From Pseudomonas sp. BCA17 (GTDB taxonomy: Bacteria > Pseudomonadota > Gammaproteobacteria > Pseudomonadales > Pseudomonadaceae): a stretch of 64,000 nucleotides of DNA. Positions 16,933 through 25,600 of this stretch are shown piece by piece. Position 1 is the stretch's first letter. Every line of letters starts with the position of its first letter. The notes under the pieces are model-generated. The model was not told the origin of the DNA. It worked only from the letters and a program-made list of their open reading frames with translations, and ran no database searches. The translations under genes and the position numbers were made by a program. The DNA lies in contig NZ_SGWI01000003.1 in the NCBI RefSeq assembly GCF_004519405.1, positions 186,001 to 250,000 on the forward strand, read 5' to 3'.

Positions 16933-18243
16933 TTAGAACGTCATCGCCCACTGTCCCATCAATCCGTGATGGCGACTGTGGCTGCCAACTTCGGCGGTAT
17001 AGGCCAGGCCTACGCTGTGTTCTGCCGACAGTGCCATGTCCAGGCCGGTGCGCAGTGTCAGGTTGTCACGGTCCAGGGACGTGCCGGCGATGGTGAACTC
17101 ACTGTTGAAGTCCTCGCGTTTTTCTTGCGCGAAGGACTGGCGTACGCGACTGTCGACGTTGCCATATAAATGTTTCCAATGGGTACTCAGGTGCGGTTTG
17201 AGGGCAATTCGGTTGCTCAGCGCAATCTCATGGCTCAGGCGAAGACCGAGGGTGCTGCTGAGGTTTTGTTGGGTCTGTGTACCGACGTTCAGCGCGCTAT
17301 AACCACCTTTTTCCTGGAAGCGACCGCGGTGGTAACGCTGGAAACCGATGCCGGCAGAGGGCTCGACACGTAAGCCGCCAGTGTCCAGTTGATAGCCCAG
17401 TTCGGCGAAAGCGTTTTGGCTCTGAGCGGTGTAAGTACCCGCGAGGCGCTCGCGGTAGCCGACGAAGCCAAAATCCACCGTGCGTCTGTTTTGCCCGGTA
17501 TGACGGCTGTATAGCGCGCCCAGGCGCAACGCCAGCGGCCCGTCCTGGCGCACGGCATACCCGCCCAGGTGCCAGCTGTCCAATTCACCCTTGAAACCCT
17601 TGGCGCTCAGGTCGCTGCCAGACTTGCCACCCACGACACCGACCCGCCATGCGTGGTCGAGTGCCCAGTCGGCACCCAGCAGCAAGCCTTGGTTGCTTTG
17701 GTTCAAGCCGGCGCTGCCGTGTTGCGCACCGAGCCGGCCGCCGCTTCCCAGACCTTGAAGCCAAAAGCGGCCTGCCTCATGGGTATCGTTATCCAACTGA
17801 CGTATCGCCGACAGCAGGCTGGCGCTCAGTTGTTTCATGCTGTTTTGAGTCGCGGTGCCCAGGTTGGCATTCTGGCTACCGGCCAATTGCTCAAGCGTGG
17901 CAGCTAGCCGCCCTGGCGCCAGGCTGCCCAGGTATTGGCCATAGGCCTTGAGGTGGTACTTTTCCCATTCGCTCAATTCGTCCGACGCCAGCAGTGCATC
18001 TACTGCGGAGTCCAACACACGGGCGACGCTCAAGCTGTTGCGACTGCCGGCATGGTCGGCAAAATGAAACGCTGCAGGCGCCGGAGCCACGGGCTTGACA
18101 GGGGTGTTGGTGCTCAATGCGACCGGCTCAAACCATTCGCTGTTTGGCCGCATATCGCCACGTGCCTGAGTGTGTTGGGCGCTGGTGGCTCCCAGCATCA
18201 GGGTGATAGCGAGCCCGAGTTGCTTGTGTATAAAAAACGGCAT
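16933..18243 (-). CDS. Autotransporter-domain outer-membrane protein with a short passenger
   Basis: A 436-residue secreted protein. A signal peptide (about residues 1-28, ending GATSAQHTQA) is followed by a short, non-repetitive region of about 135 residues. A 12-strand-type autotransporter beta-barrel fills about residues 165-436, with FWLQGLGSGGRLG at the start, repeated amphipathic strands and the terminal GQWAMTF, whose final Phe is the classic BAM recognition residue. Most autotransporters carry a much longer passenger, so this one is nearly a bare translocator. Its passenger is not a recognisable protease, lipase or adhesin. It converges on pycB and is preceded by the amino-acid ABC genes on the same strand. 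Confidence 0.78.
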   Translation of the reverse strand: MPFFIHKQLGLAITLMLGATSAQHTQARGDMRPNSEWFEPVALSTNTPVKPVAPAPAAFHFADHAGSRNSLSVARVLDSAVDALLASDELSEWEKYHLKAYGQYLGSLAPGRLAATLEQLAGSQNANLGTATQNSMKQLSASLLSAIRQLDNDTHEAGRFWLQGLGSGGRLGAQHGSAGLNQSNQGLLLGADWALDHAWRVGVVGGKSGSDLSAKGFKGELDSWHLGGYAVRQDGPLALRLGALYSRHTGQNRRTVDFGFVGYRERLAGTYTAQSQNAFAELGYQLDTGGLRVEPSAGIGFQRYHRGRFQEKGGYSALNVGTQTQQNLSSTLGLRLSHEIALSNRIALKPHLSTHWKHLYGNVDSRVRQSFAQEKREDFNSEFTIAGTSLDRDNLTLRTGLDMALSAEHSVGLAYTAEVGSHSRHHGLMGQWAMTF

Positions 18244-18410
18244 CTAAACCCACCTCTTCATGTATGAGGCGATGGAATTTAGCGGCGGGCGGTGGGGATA
18301 ACTGTCAGGCCGGCTACCCCTCGTTTGCGGGAGATGTCTCTAGTCTGCTGCGATTAAAATGGTGCCCCGGCAGCGCGCTAAGGCTGCGGCCGGATGCAGG
18401 TTTATGGCCT

Positions 18411-19217
18411 TCATCCACGCCGGGTGTAGCCCTTGCCGTAATGCCGCTCCATACGCGCCTGGATCAGTTCCAGGCCCAGGGACATGACCCAGTAGATGAT
18501 CGCCGCCGTGGTGAGCATCTCGATATAGCGATAGCTCGAACGACCGTAGGACTGCGCCAGGAACATCACTTCCCACACGCCCATCACCGAGATCAGGGAC
18601 GAGTCCTTGAGCATGGAGATGAACTGGCTGGTGGCGGGCGGAATAATAGTGCGCATGGCCTGGGGCAGGGTGACGTGCCAGAAGATCGCACTGTCGCGCA
18701 TGCCCAGGGCCAGGGCGGCTTCACGTTGGCCATGGGGCACGCCCAGGATACCGGCGCGGAAGATTTCGCTCAGGTAGGCGCCATAGTTCAGCGACAGCGC
18801 GATGATCCCGGCGACGATGGCGCCCGGTACCAGGCCCAGTTGTGGCAGGCCCAGATAGATCAGCAGGATCTGGATAAGCAGCGGCGTGCCGCGAAAGAAC
18901 GAGGCGTAGAAACTGGCAATGCCAAACGCCACGGCACTTTTCGACAGGCGCCCCAGGGCGGTGATAAAACCCAGCACCGATGACGCCACCATTGAGCACA
19001 GGCACAGGAACACCGTCAGCGCCGCACCTTGCAGAAAGCCGTTGGGCGCCAAGTGCAGGCCGACCAGGTTGGGCAACTTGTCGAGGATGATCGAGAACTT
19101 CAGGTCAAAGCTCAGGAAGAAGCTGGCAAACAGGGCGAACAACGCCGCCCAAGTGAGGTACAGCCGTGTGCGAAAGCCCAGCAGGCGCTGCAGCAAGGGT
19201 GGTTTTGAAGGGGTCAT
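18411..19217 (-). CDS. Polar amino-acid ABC transporter permease
   Basis: An inner-membrane permease of the HisM/GlnP type, 268 residues, with about five to six hydrophobic helices. The permease EAA loop reads GQREAALALGMRDSAIFWHVTLPQA in the C-terminal half. The ATG at 19217 overlaps the stop of the binding-protein gene (ATGA), which implies translational coupling and decides the start over the upstream ATG at 19241. No ATP-binding gene is next to it, so the ATPase must be supplied from elsewhere. Confidence 0.88.
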   Translation of the reverse strand: MTPSKPPLLQRLLGFRTRLYLTWAALFALFASFFLSFDLKFSIILDKLPNLVGLHLAPNGFLQGAALTVFLCLCSMVASSVLGFITALGRLSKSAVAFGIASFYASFFRGTPLLIQILLIYLGLPQLGLVPGAIVAGIIALSLNYGAYLSEIFRAGILGVPHGQREAALALGMRDSAIFWHVTLPQAMRTIIPPATSQFISMLKDSSLISVMGVWEVMFLAQSYGRSSYRYIEMLTTAAIIYWVMSLGLELIQARMERHYGKGYTRRG

Positions 19218-20035
19218 CGGCTGATATCGGCGCCAATCCATTTTTGCGACAGTGCGCTCAAGGTACCGTCCTGTTTGAGCTGGGCAAACACCTCACGCAC
19301 CTTGCTGTCCCACTCCGCGTCGCCTTTTTCGATGGCCACCGAGTTGGGCTCCGAGTACAGCGGCTCGCCGGCCAGCTTGAAGCGCTTGTCCTGCGTCAGG
19401 CGCGGCTGGGCGGTGACCAGGTTGGTAAGGATCGCGTCCAGGCGTACGCCGGCCCCCAGGCCAAGGTCCTGGAAGGCCACGTTGTCGGTGTCGTACGGGG
19501 CGATCTGCACGTTCTCGAACGGGTACTGCAACGGCGTGTCTTCGGCGCCTTCGATCACCAGGTTCTTGTTCAGGTAGCTTTCGTAACTGGAGGCGCTGGT
19601 GAGGCCGACTTTCTTGCCGCTCAGGTCCTTGGCCTCGTGGATGCGCTCGTCCTTGGCATTGACCACGATTACCGCCGGCGAGGCGTAGTACTCCACCGGG
19701 AAATCAAACACTTCGGCGCGGGCCTTGCTTGGCGTCATCGAGCAGATGCAAATGTCGTAGCGCCCACTCCAGCGGCCGGCGGCGATCACGTCCCATGAGG
19801 GCGTTTCCAGGCGTAGCTTCACGCCCAGTTTTTGCGCCACGGCCTTTGCCACATCGACGTCGAAGCCGCTCAGCTGGTTCTGGTCATTGAGGAACGAGAA
19901 GGGCGGGTAGCTTTCCATCAGCACGCCCACCAGCTCTTTTTTCTGCTCGATTCGATCCAGCGTGGCGCCACCGAAGGCTTGGGTGGACGCAACCAGTGTC
20001 AACAGGCCCAAGGCCAGCAAGGGGTTAAGTTTCAT
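19214..20035 (-). CDS. Amino-acid ABC transporter periplasmic binding protein
   Basis: A family-3 (SBP_bac_3) periplasmic solute-binding protein of 273 residues with a signal peptide (MKLNPLLALGLLTLVASTQAFG). Core features are LVGVLMESYPPFSFLNDQNQLSGFDVDVAKAVAQKLG (ligand-binding lobe 1), DICICSMTPSKARAEVFDFPVEYY and KKVGLTSASSYESYL. Such proteins bind polar amino acids or opine-like compounds; the ligand is not decidable here. ATG 20035 has AAAGGTG nine bases upstream. It is the first gene of a two-gene operon with the permease and is divergent from the methyltransferase gene. Confidence 0.9.
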   Translation of the reverse strand: MKLNPLLALGLLTLVASTQAFGGATLDRIEQKKELVGVLMESYPPFSFLNDQNQLSGFDVDVAKAVAQKLGVKLRLETPSWDVIAAGRWSGRYDICICSMTPSKARAEVFDFPVEYYASPAVIVVNAKDERIHEAKDLSGKKVGLTSASSYESYLNKNLVIEGAEDTPLQYPFENVQIAPYDTDNVAFQDLGLGAGVRLDAILTNLVTAQPRLTQDKRFKLAGEPLYSEPNSVAIEKGDAEWDSKVREVFAQLKQDGTLSALSQKWIGADISR

Positions 20036-20147
20036 GAGTGACACCTTTAGAAAAAAGAGTTGTTATGTACCGAATTGAGCGTATTAAATAGTTATAAAAA
20101 AGACTCTCATAGTGAGTTATTTTCATAAGCTTATGAGTAAAAAGCAT

Positions 20148-21047
20148 ATGGGCACAGCAACAGTGATTCTCGATGGCGGCATGGGCCGTGAACTGCAGCG
20201 CCGTGGCGCGCCGTTCCGCCAGCCGGAATGGTCGGCTCTGGCGTTGAGCGAGGCGCCGCAGGCGGTGGAGGCAGTGCATGCGGCCTATATCGACAGCGGT
20301 GCGAACGTAATCACCAGCAATAGCTATGCAGTGGTGCCATTTCATATCGGTGAGGCGCGGTTTGCCGCTGAAGGCCAAGCCTTGGCGGATCTGGCGGGTG
20401 AGTTGGCGCGCCGGGCGGTAACGGCTTCGGGTAAACATGTGCGGGTGGCCGGTTCATTGCCGCCGTTGTTCGGCTCCTATCGTCCCGATTTGTTTGAAGC
20501 ACAGCGCGTGTCTGAGTTACTCACACCTCTGGTGCAAGGCCTGGCGCCTCACGTCGACCTGTGGCTGGCGGAAACCCAGAGCTCAATCGTCGAAGCGCGG
20601 GCGATCAAGGCGGGCCTGCCTCAGGATGGCAAGCCGTTCTGGTTGTCGTTTACGTTGAAGGATGAAGACACCGACGAAGTACCACGGCTGCGCTCCGGCG
20701 AGCCGGTGGCGGACGCGGCCGAGGCGGCTGCACAATTGGGCGTGCAAGTGCTGCTGTTCAATTGCAGCCAGCCGGAAGTGATCGGCGCGGCCATTGATGC
20801 GGCGCGCCAGACCTTTGAGCGACTGGGCGTAGCGATCCGGATCGGCGCCTACGCCAATGCCTTCCCTCCGCAGCCCAAGGAAGCCACGGCCAACGATGGT
20901 CTCGACCCGTTGCGCGACGACCTGGACCCGCCCGGCTACCTGCACTGGGCTGCTGATTGGCAGAAGCGCGGCGCCAGTCATCTGGGGGGGTGCTGCGGGA
21001 TCGGGCCTGAGCATATTGCGGTGCTGGCCCAGGCACTGGGTGACTGA
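20148..21047 (+). CDS. Homocysteine S-methyltransferase family protein
   Basis: About 299 residues of the zinc-dependent homocysteine methyltransferase (Pfam S-methyl_trans) fold. It starts TATVILDGGMGRELQRRG; the zinc ligands are visible as Cys in LLFNCSQPE (about residue 205) and the Cys pair in LGGCCGIGPEH near the C-terminus. Likely donors are S-methylmethionine or a betaine, forming methionine. Start choice is weak: ATGs at 20133 and 20148 and a GTG at 20112 are in frame, and I took 20148 because the conserved domain begins immediately after it. It is divergent from the ABC transporter genes with only about 110 bases between. Confidence 0.85.
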   Translation: MGTATVILDGGMGRELQRRGAPFRQPEWSALALSEAPQAVEAVHAAYIDSGANVITSNSYAVVPFHIGEARFAAEGQALADLAGELARRAVTASGKHVRVAGSLPPLFGSYRPDLFEAQRVSELLTPLVQGLAPHVDLWLAETQSSIVEARAIKAGLPQDGKPFWLSFTLKDEDTDEVPRLRSGEPVADAAEAAAQLGVQVLLFNCSQPEVIGAAIDAARQTFERLGVAIRIGAYANAFPPQPKEATANDGLDPLRDDLDPPGYLHWAADWQKRGASHLGGCCGIGPEHIAVLAQALGD

Positions 21048-21066
21048 GCCACCGCCGATCAAACAC

Positions 21067-21092
21067 GGGGGAGCGGGCTTGCCTGTTCCTCC
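21067..21092. repeat. Degenerate REP fragment
   Basis: GGGGGAGCGGGCTTGCCTGT resembles half of the P. fluorescens GGGAGCGGGCTTGCTCCC repeat. It sits in the convergent gap between the methyltransferase and GNAT genes. Confidence 0.45.
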
Positions 21093-21117
21093 ATGGCTCA
21101 AGTACCGATCGTGCGGT

Positions 21118-21789
21118 CTACGCTCGGCACTCGGCCAGCGTTTTCAGCTGCCCCGAGCCACTCTGATTCGCTTCTGACAGCCATTGCTCAAATGCCGCGG
21201 CCACGGTTGGCCATTCCCCATCCAGAATCGAATACCACGCCGTGTCCCGGTTCTGCCCCTTGACCACCATGTGCTGGCGGAACACGCCTTCAAAACTGAA
21301 GCCGAGGCGTTCGGCCGCGTATTTGGAGCGGGCGTTGGCGTTGTTGCACTTCCATTCCAGGCGGCGATAGCCCTGTTCGAAGGCATGCTTGGCCAGCAGG
21401 TACACCGCTTCGGTGCTTTTCGGCGAGCGCTGCATCGGTGCGCCGAAGGTGACGTGCCCGATCTCGATACGGCCCTGGGCCGGGACGATGGACATCAAGC
21501 TGAGGATGCCTTGGACCTGGCCTGACAGGCGGTCGATCACGCTGAAAAAGTACGGGTCATTGTGGGACGCGTGGTTGTTCAGCCAGTCATTGAAGGCGCT
21601 GCGCTCAGGGAAGGGGCCATAAGGCAGGTAGTCCCACAGTTTCGGATCGGCCCCGGGGCCTTGAAGCGCTTGGAACAGGTCAGCGCCGTGACGCGCCGGG
21701 TCGAGCTTTTCCAGGCGGATGAAGCGCCCTTCAAGCCGTTGCACGGTAGGTGCCGGGACGCCTTTCCATTCGGCGGGGGAAATAGACAT
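21118..21789 (-). CDS. GNAT N-acetyltransferase (RimJ/RimL type)
   Basis: A 223-residue acetyltransferase. The RimL-like layout is visible: LEGRFIRLEKLDPARHGADLF at the N-terminus, IGHVTFGAPMQRSPKSTEAVYLLAKHAFEQGYRRLEWKC as the acetyl-CoA-binding region, and NARSKYAAERLGFSFEGVFRQ as the C-terminal conserved block. The target is unknown. AAGGAG is six bases before the ATG at 21789. It is the third gene of a probable operon with the GNAT at 21800 and the PaiB-like gene. Confidence 0.88.
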   Translation of the reverse strand: MSISPAEWKGVPAPTVQRLEGRFIRLEKLDPARHGADLFQALQGPGADPKLWDYLPYGPFPERSAFNDWLNNHASHNDPYFFSVIDRLSGQVQGILSLMSIVPAQGRIEIGHVTFGAPMQRSPKSTEAVYLLAKHAFEQGYRRLEWKCNNANARSKYAAERLGFSFEGVFRQHMVVKGQNRDTAWYSILDGEWPTVAAAFEQWLSEANQSGSGQLKTLAECRA

Positions 21790-21799
21790 GCTGCGCTCC

Positions 21800-22246
21800 T
21801 TAAAGACCTTTGCGAAATTGAATGAAACCCGGGCGTTCGGCGATGCGCTCGTACAGCTGGATCGCCGTGGCGTTGGTTTCGTGGGTCAGCCAATGCACCT
21901 TGCAGCAGCCATCGGCCTTGGCGGTGGTGTAGACGAATTCGATCAACTGGCGGCCGATGCCGGTACCGCGCTGAGCGGGGTCCACCAGCAGGTCCTGCAA
22001 GTAGCAGGAATTTTCAATGCTCCAGTTGGAGCGGTGGTAGATGAAGTTGACCATGCCCACCGCCTTGCCGTCCTGCCAGGCCAGCGCCGAATGGGTTGGC
22101 TCATTGGCATCGATCAAGCGTTGCCAGGTGCTTTGGCTCACCTGGTCCGGCAGTTCGGTGTTGTAGAACTTCAAATACGCTTGCCACAGCGGCAGCCACG
22201 CGGCGTGGTCGGCGGCAGTTACCTGGCGGATGTCGATCGGGCTCAT
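21800..22246 (-). CDS. GNAT family N-acetyltransferase
   Basis: A 148-residue single-domain GNAT. The acetyl-CoA pyrophosphate loop is VDPAQRGTGIGRQLIEFV (Q/R-x-x-G-x-G pattern, about residues 87-104), followed by the KVHWLTHETNATAIQLYERIAERPGFIQF motif typical of diamine- or aminoglycoside-type GNATs. The start overlaps the stop of the PaiB-like gene by four bases (ATGA), with AAGGAG upstream. Neighbouring a PaiB homologue makes a polyamine or small-amine target conceivable, but that is inference. Confidence 0.88.
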   Translation of the reverse strand: MSPIDIRQVTAADHAAWLPLWQAYLKFYNTELPDQVSQSTWQRLIDANEPTHSALAWQDGKAVGMVNFIYHRSNWSIENSCYLQDLLVDPAQRGTGIGRQLIEFVYTTAKADGCCKVHWLTHETNATAIQLYERIAERPGFIQFRKGL

Positions 22247-22881
22247 TCTGAAACTCCTTGGGGAATGAAGCGTGCGAGCGTCTGGTCGCGCACGTCCAGG
22301 CTTGCGGCCAGGCCTTCGCGAACGCCGGCCATGTCAGCCGCGCTGCGGTTCTGGCTGAGTTTGCGTTTGCCTGTCAGGCGCTCAATCGGCAGGGCGAAGC
22401 CGACGATGGCCTTGAGCATGCCGTCGATGTAGTCGGCGGGTGCGTCGCTGACTTTCCACGGCTGGTTGCGATTGCCTTCATGGCGGTCGGTGAGGGCACT
22501 GACCAACTTGAGTAAACGCTCGGCATCGGTGAACACCTCGGCTTTGCCATAAGCGTGCACGGCGATGTAGTTCCAGGTAGGCACCACTTTGCCGTGCTCG
22601 GTCTTGGCCGGGTAAAACGCCGGGCTGATGTAGGCGTCGGCGCCGGCAAAGATCACCAGGGCTTCGCTGCCGTTTTGCAGGTCTTGCCACTGCCGGTTGG
22701 CCTTCGCCATATGCCCATAGAGCGTGCCGTTGGGGCCTTCATCAGGGTTGAGTAACAGGGGCAAGTGGCTGGCTTGCAGCCCCTGCTCGCCAAAGGTCAC
22801 CAACTGCGCCAGGCGGGTGTGCTGGATCAGTTGCTGGATTTCAGGCAAGTCATCGAGGGCAAAGGCGCGAGGTGTGTACAT
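22243..22881 (-). CDS. PaiB-like FMN-binding negative transcriptional regulator
   Basis: A 212-residue protein of the FMN-binding split-barrel PaiB family (MYTPRAFALDDLPEIQQLIQHTRLAQLVTFGEQGLQASHLPLLL at the start; the GPNGTLYGHMAKANRQW segment and VPTWNYIAVHAYGKA are hallmark stretches). In Bacillus, PaiB was linked to repression of sporulation and degradative enzymes; its role in Pseudomonas is open. The ATG at 22881 has AAGGAAA upstream; the open frame extends further but without a ribosome site. It is divergent from the MocR gene, 87 bases away. Confidence 0.87.
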   Translation of the reverse strand: MYTPRAFALDDLPEIQQLIQHTRLAQLVTFGEQGLQASHLPLLLNPDEGPNGTLYGHMAKANRQWQDLQNGSEALVIFAGADAYISPAFYPAKTEHGKVVPTWNYIAVHAYGKAEVFTDAERLLKLVSALTDRHEGNRNQPWKVSDAPADYIDGMLKAIVGFALPIERLTGKRKLSQNRSAADMAGVREGLAASLDVRDQTLARFIPQGVSE

Positions 22882-22968
22882 GGAGATTTTCCTTGGCGAA
22901 TGCCTGCATCCTAGGCAGGCTAATGGTTCGTTGTAAGAGCCATCTGGCACCAATTTCATAGGTCCAAT

Positions 22969-24507
22969 ATGTCGCCCCTCACGCCACCTCTGTCATTCAA
23001 CCCTGCGGGAATCGAGCTGGATCGCCGCCAGGGCCTGACTCGCCAGCTGTACGACGCCTTGCGCCAACGGGTGCTGGATGGGCGCCTGGTCAGCGGCACG
23101 CGGTTACCCGCCACCCGGGACCTGGCAACGGCGCTGGCGATTTCCCGTAACAGTGTGGTGCGCGCCTACGATCAGCTGTATGCCGAAGGATTTATTGAGA
23201 GCCGAGTGGGCGATGGCACTTATGTGGCCCAGTTGCCCATGGCAAAAAAATTATCCACAAAACGATCCACAGGGTTACCAACAGGCTTATCCCCAGCCTT
23301 ATCCACAAAATGGACGGATTTACCGGAAGATCTGGACAGCGAAGTTATCCACAGCGCGGGCGTGATGCGGGTAAAAAACAACCACCTGTCCCAGCCGCCT
23401 TCGGGGCCGCCGCGGGCATTTCGCGTGGGTGTACCGGCCTTCGATCTGTTTCCATTTGAGGTGTGGGCCAAGCTGAATGGGGCATTTTGGCGCAAGCCGG
23501 ACCTGGAACAGCTGTGTTACGGCGACCCGGCAGGGGATGGTCGCCTGCGCGGTCTGATCGCCGCCTACTTGCGCAGCTCACGGGGCCTGCAGTGCGCGGC
23601 TGAGCAAATTGTGATCACCTGCGGAGCACAACAGGCAATCAGCCTTTGTGCACAGTTGCTGGTAGAGCCGGGAGACGGCGTGGCTGTGGAAAACCCGGGT
23701 TATCGTGCGGCCGGGCATGCGTTCGCCTTGGCCGGTGCGCAATTGCAGGGCGTGCCGGTGGATGGCGAGGGCATTGATTGCCAGGTGCTCGGCACCCTGG
23801 CTGACTGCCGTGTGGCCTATGTCACCCCTTCGCATCAATACCCGTTGGGCGTGGTCATGAGCCTGGCACGGCGCCTGGAGTTACTCGCCTGGGCCGAGCG
23901 TACGGGGGGCTGGATCATCGAGGATGACTACGACGGCGAGTACCGCTACAGCGGTGCGCCGTTGTCGCCCTTGGCGGCGTTGGACCGCAGCGGGCGCGTG
24001 CTGTACGTCGGTACCTTCGGCAAAGTGGCTTTTCCCGCGTTGCGCCTGGGTTATCTGGTGTTGCCACCCGGTCTGGTCGATGCGTTCGCTCGGCGCCGCG
24101 CCGTGGACATGCGCCATTCTGAAGTCAGCACCCAGGCGGTGATGGCCGAGTTCATGGCGGCCGGGCATTTTCAGCGGCACATTCGCCGCATGCGCAGGGC
24201 CGCGTTGAGCCGACGCAATGCCTTGCTGGCCGGTTGGCCGGTCGGGTTGCCGGGCGTCGGTGAACTGCCCAGCGTCGCGGCCGGGCTGCACGTCACGGTG
24301 CGTGTCGACAGCCTGGCGCGTGAGCGGCAATTGCTGGCGCAGGCCCAAGCGGTGGATGTCGAAATCAATGGGTTGAGTGCGTATTGGCTGGCGCAATCGA
24401 CCACCCCGGAGGACCAGCGCGCCGGTCTGGTCCTGGGGTTTGCCGCGGTGCCCGAAGCAGGTATTGCGCAGGCGCTGGCGCGGTTGCGCCAGGCCTGGCA
24501 GGGCTGA
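22969..24507 (+). CDS. MocR/PdxR-type GntR regulator with aminotransferase domain
   Basis: A 512-residue chimeric regulator: GntR winged HTH at residues 15-85 (LYDALRQRVLDGRLVSGTRLPATRDLATALAISRNSVVRAYDQL), a linker at about 88-150, and a class I aminotransferase-like PLP domain at about 155-505. The PLP lysine lies in YVGTFGKVAFPALRLG (about residue 350), and IIEDDYDGEYRYSG is the PLP ring-binding Asp region. Such proteins sense PLP or amino acids. It probably acts on the divergent PaiB/GNAT operon or on itself. The linker DNA is unusual: TTA leucine codons, rare in this genome, recur within about 20 codons because the DNA holds repeated TTATCCACA 9-mers. Confidence 0.9.
   Translation: MSPLTPPLSFNPAGIELDRRQGLTRQLYDALRQRVLDGRLVSGTRLPATRDLATALAISRNSVVRAYDQLYAEGFIESRVGDGTYVAQLPMAKKLSTKRSTGLPTGLSPALSTKWTDLPEDLDSEVIHSAGVMRVKNNHLSQPPSGPPRAFRVGVPAFDLFPFEVWAKLNGAFWRKPDLEQLCYGDPAGDGRLRGLIAAYLRSSRGLQCAAEQIVITCGAQQAISLCAQLLVEPGDGVAVENPGYRAAGHAFALAGAQLQGVPVDGEGIDCQVLGTLADCRVAYVTPSHQYPLGVVMSLARRLELLAWAERTGGWIIEDDYDGEYRYSGAPLSPLAALDRSGRVLYVGTFGKVAFPALRLGYLVLPPGLVDAFARRRAVDMRHSEVSTQAVMAEFMAAGHFQRHIRRMRRAALSRRNALLAGWPVGLPGVGELPSVAAGLHVTVRVDSLARERQLLAQAQAVDVEINGLSAYWLAQSTTPEDQRAGLVLGFAAVPEAGIAQALARLRQAWQG
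23251..23353 (+). promoter_or_regulatory. Cluster of DnaA-box 9-mers inside the MocR coding sequence
   Basis: Perfect TTATCCACA occurs at 23251-23259, 23299-23307 and 23345-23353 in the same orientation, spaced 48 and 46 bases. Near matches lie between them (CGATCCACA at 23263, TTATCCCCA at 23287). The first two perfect copies are read as Leu-Ser-Thr, the third in another frame (within Glu-Val-Ile-His), so DNA rather than protein sequence is repeated. Confidence 0.6.
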
Positions 24508-24508
24508 A

Positions 24509-25600
24509 TCAGGTGCCGGACTTGATCTTGGTCCAGGCCCGAGTCCTCGCGCGCTCCGCCTCACGCCCCAAGGGTTTGAGGGTGTAGAGCGTGGCCATTG
24601 CGGCCTCGGTCGGGTACAGGTTGGGGTTGTTGCGGATCGATGGATCGACCTGTTCGGTCGCGTCCTTGTTCGGGTTGGGGTAGCCGACAAAATCACTGAT
24701 CGGCGCAATCACCTGGGGTTGCAGCAGGTAATTGATAAAGGTGTAGGCGTCCTGCGGGTTCTGCGCGCCTTTGGGGATCGCGAGCATGTCAAACCAGATC
24801 GGCGCGCCTTCCTTGGGCAGGCGCATGTCCACGGTCACGCCATTCTTGGCTTCCTTGGCGCGGTTGGCCGCCTGGGAAAAACTGCCTGAATAACCGACGG
24901 CCACGCAGATGTCGCCGTTGGCGATATCGGCCATGTACTTGGAGGAATGGAAGTAGGTGATGTACGGGCGGATCTTCATCAACAGCGCCTCAGCCTTGAC
25001 GTAATCCTTGGGGTTGCTGCTGTTGGGGTCCAGGCCCAGGTGCTGCAGGGCCAATGGCAGAATCTCCGAGGGCGAATCGAGGAAGGCGACACCGCATTGC
25101 TTGAGCTTGCTGATGTTCTCTTCCTTGAAGATCAGGTCCCAGCTGTCCACCGGCGCATCGGGGCCCAGCGCCGCCTTGACCTTGTCCGGGTTGAAGCCGA
25201 TCAGGATGGTGCCGTACATGTAGGGCACGGCGAATTTATTGCCGGGGTCGTTGGCTTCGATCAGCTTCATCAGCTTGGGATCGAGGTGGTTCCAGTTAGG
25301 CAACCGGCTGCGGTCCAGGGGCTGAAACACGCCGGCTTCGATCTGCTTGGCCAGGAACACGTTGGACGGTACCACCACGTCGTAACCGGAGTTGCCGGTG
25401 AGCAGCTTGGCTTCCAGCGCTTCGTTGGTGTCGAAGATGTCATACACCAGCTTGACGCCGGGGTTCTGCGCCTTGAAATCCTCCAGGGCCTTGGGAGTGA
25501 TGTAGTCGAACCAGTTGTAGACCTTGAGGGTTTTTTCTTCGGCCTGTACCGCGCCGCTCAACACGGCGGCGCACAAGGCGAGGGAGGTGAGCATCTTCAT
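24509..25600 (-). CDS. PotF-like polyamine ABC transporter binding protein
   Basis: A 363-residue periplasmic binding protein of the spermidine/putrescine family. Signal peptide [20 protein letters not shown], then the mature start [22 protein letters not shown]. Typical family segments are [49 protein letters not shown] and a C-terminal [14 protein letters not shown] block. Its ATG overlaps the stop of the deacetylase gene (ATGA), with AGGAG upstream. The same pair occurs as PA1409-PA1410 in P. aeruginosa. No permease or ATPase genes are here, so it may share a transporter encoded elsewhere. It probably captures putrescine or acetylated polyamines. Confidence 0.88.
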   Translation of the reverse strand: MKMLTSLALCAAVLSGAVQAEEKTLKVYNWFDYITPKALEDFKAQNPGVKLVYDIFDTNEALEAKLLTGNSGYDVVVPSNVFLAKQIEAGVFQPLDRSRLPNWNHLDPKLMKLIEANDPGNKFAVPYMYGTILIGFNPDKVKAALGPDAPVDSWDLIFKEENISKLKQCGVAFLDSPSEILPLALQHLGLDPNSSNPKDYVKAEALLMKIRPYITYFHSSKYMADIANGDICVAVGYSGSFSQAANRAKEAKNGVTVDMRLPKEGAPIWFDMLAIPKGAQNPQDAYTFINYLLQPQVIAPISDFVGYPNPNKDATEQVDPSIRNNPNLYPTEAAMATLYTLKPLGREAERARTRAWTKIKSGT

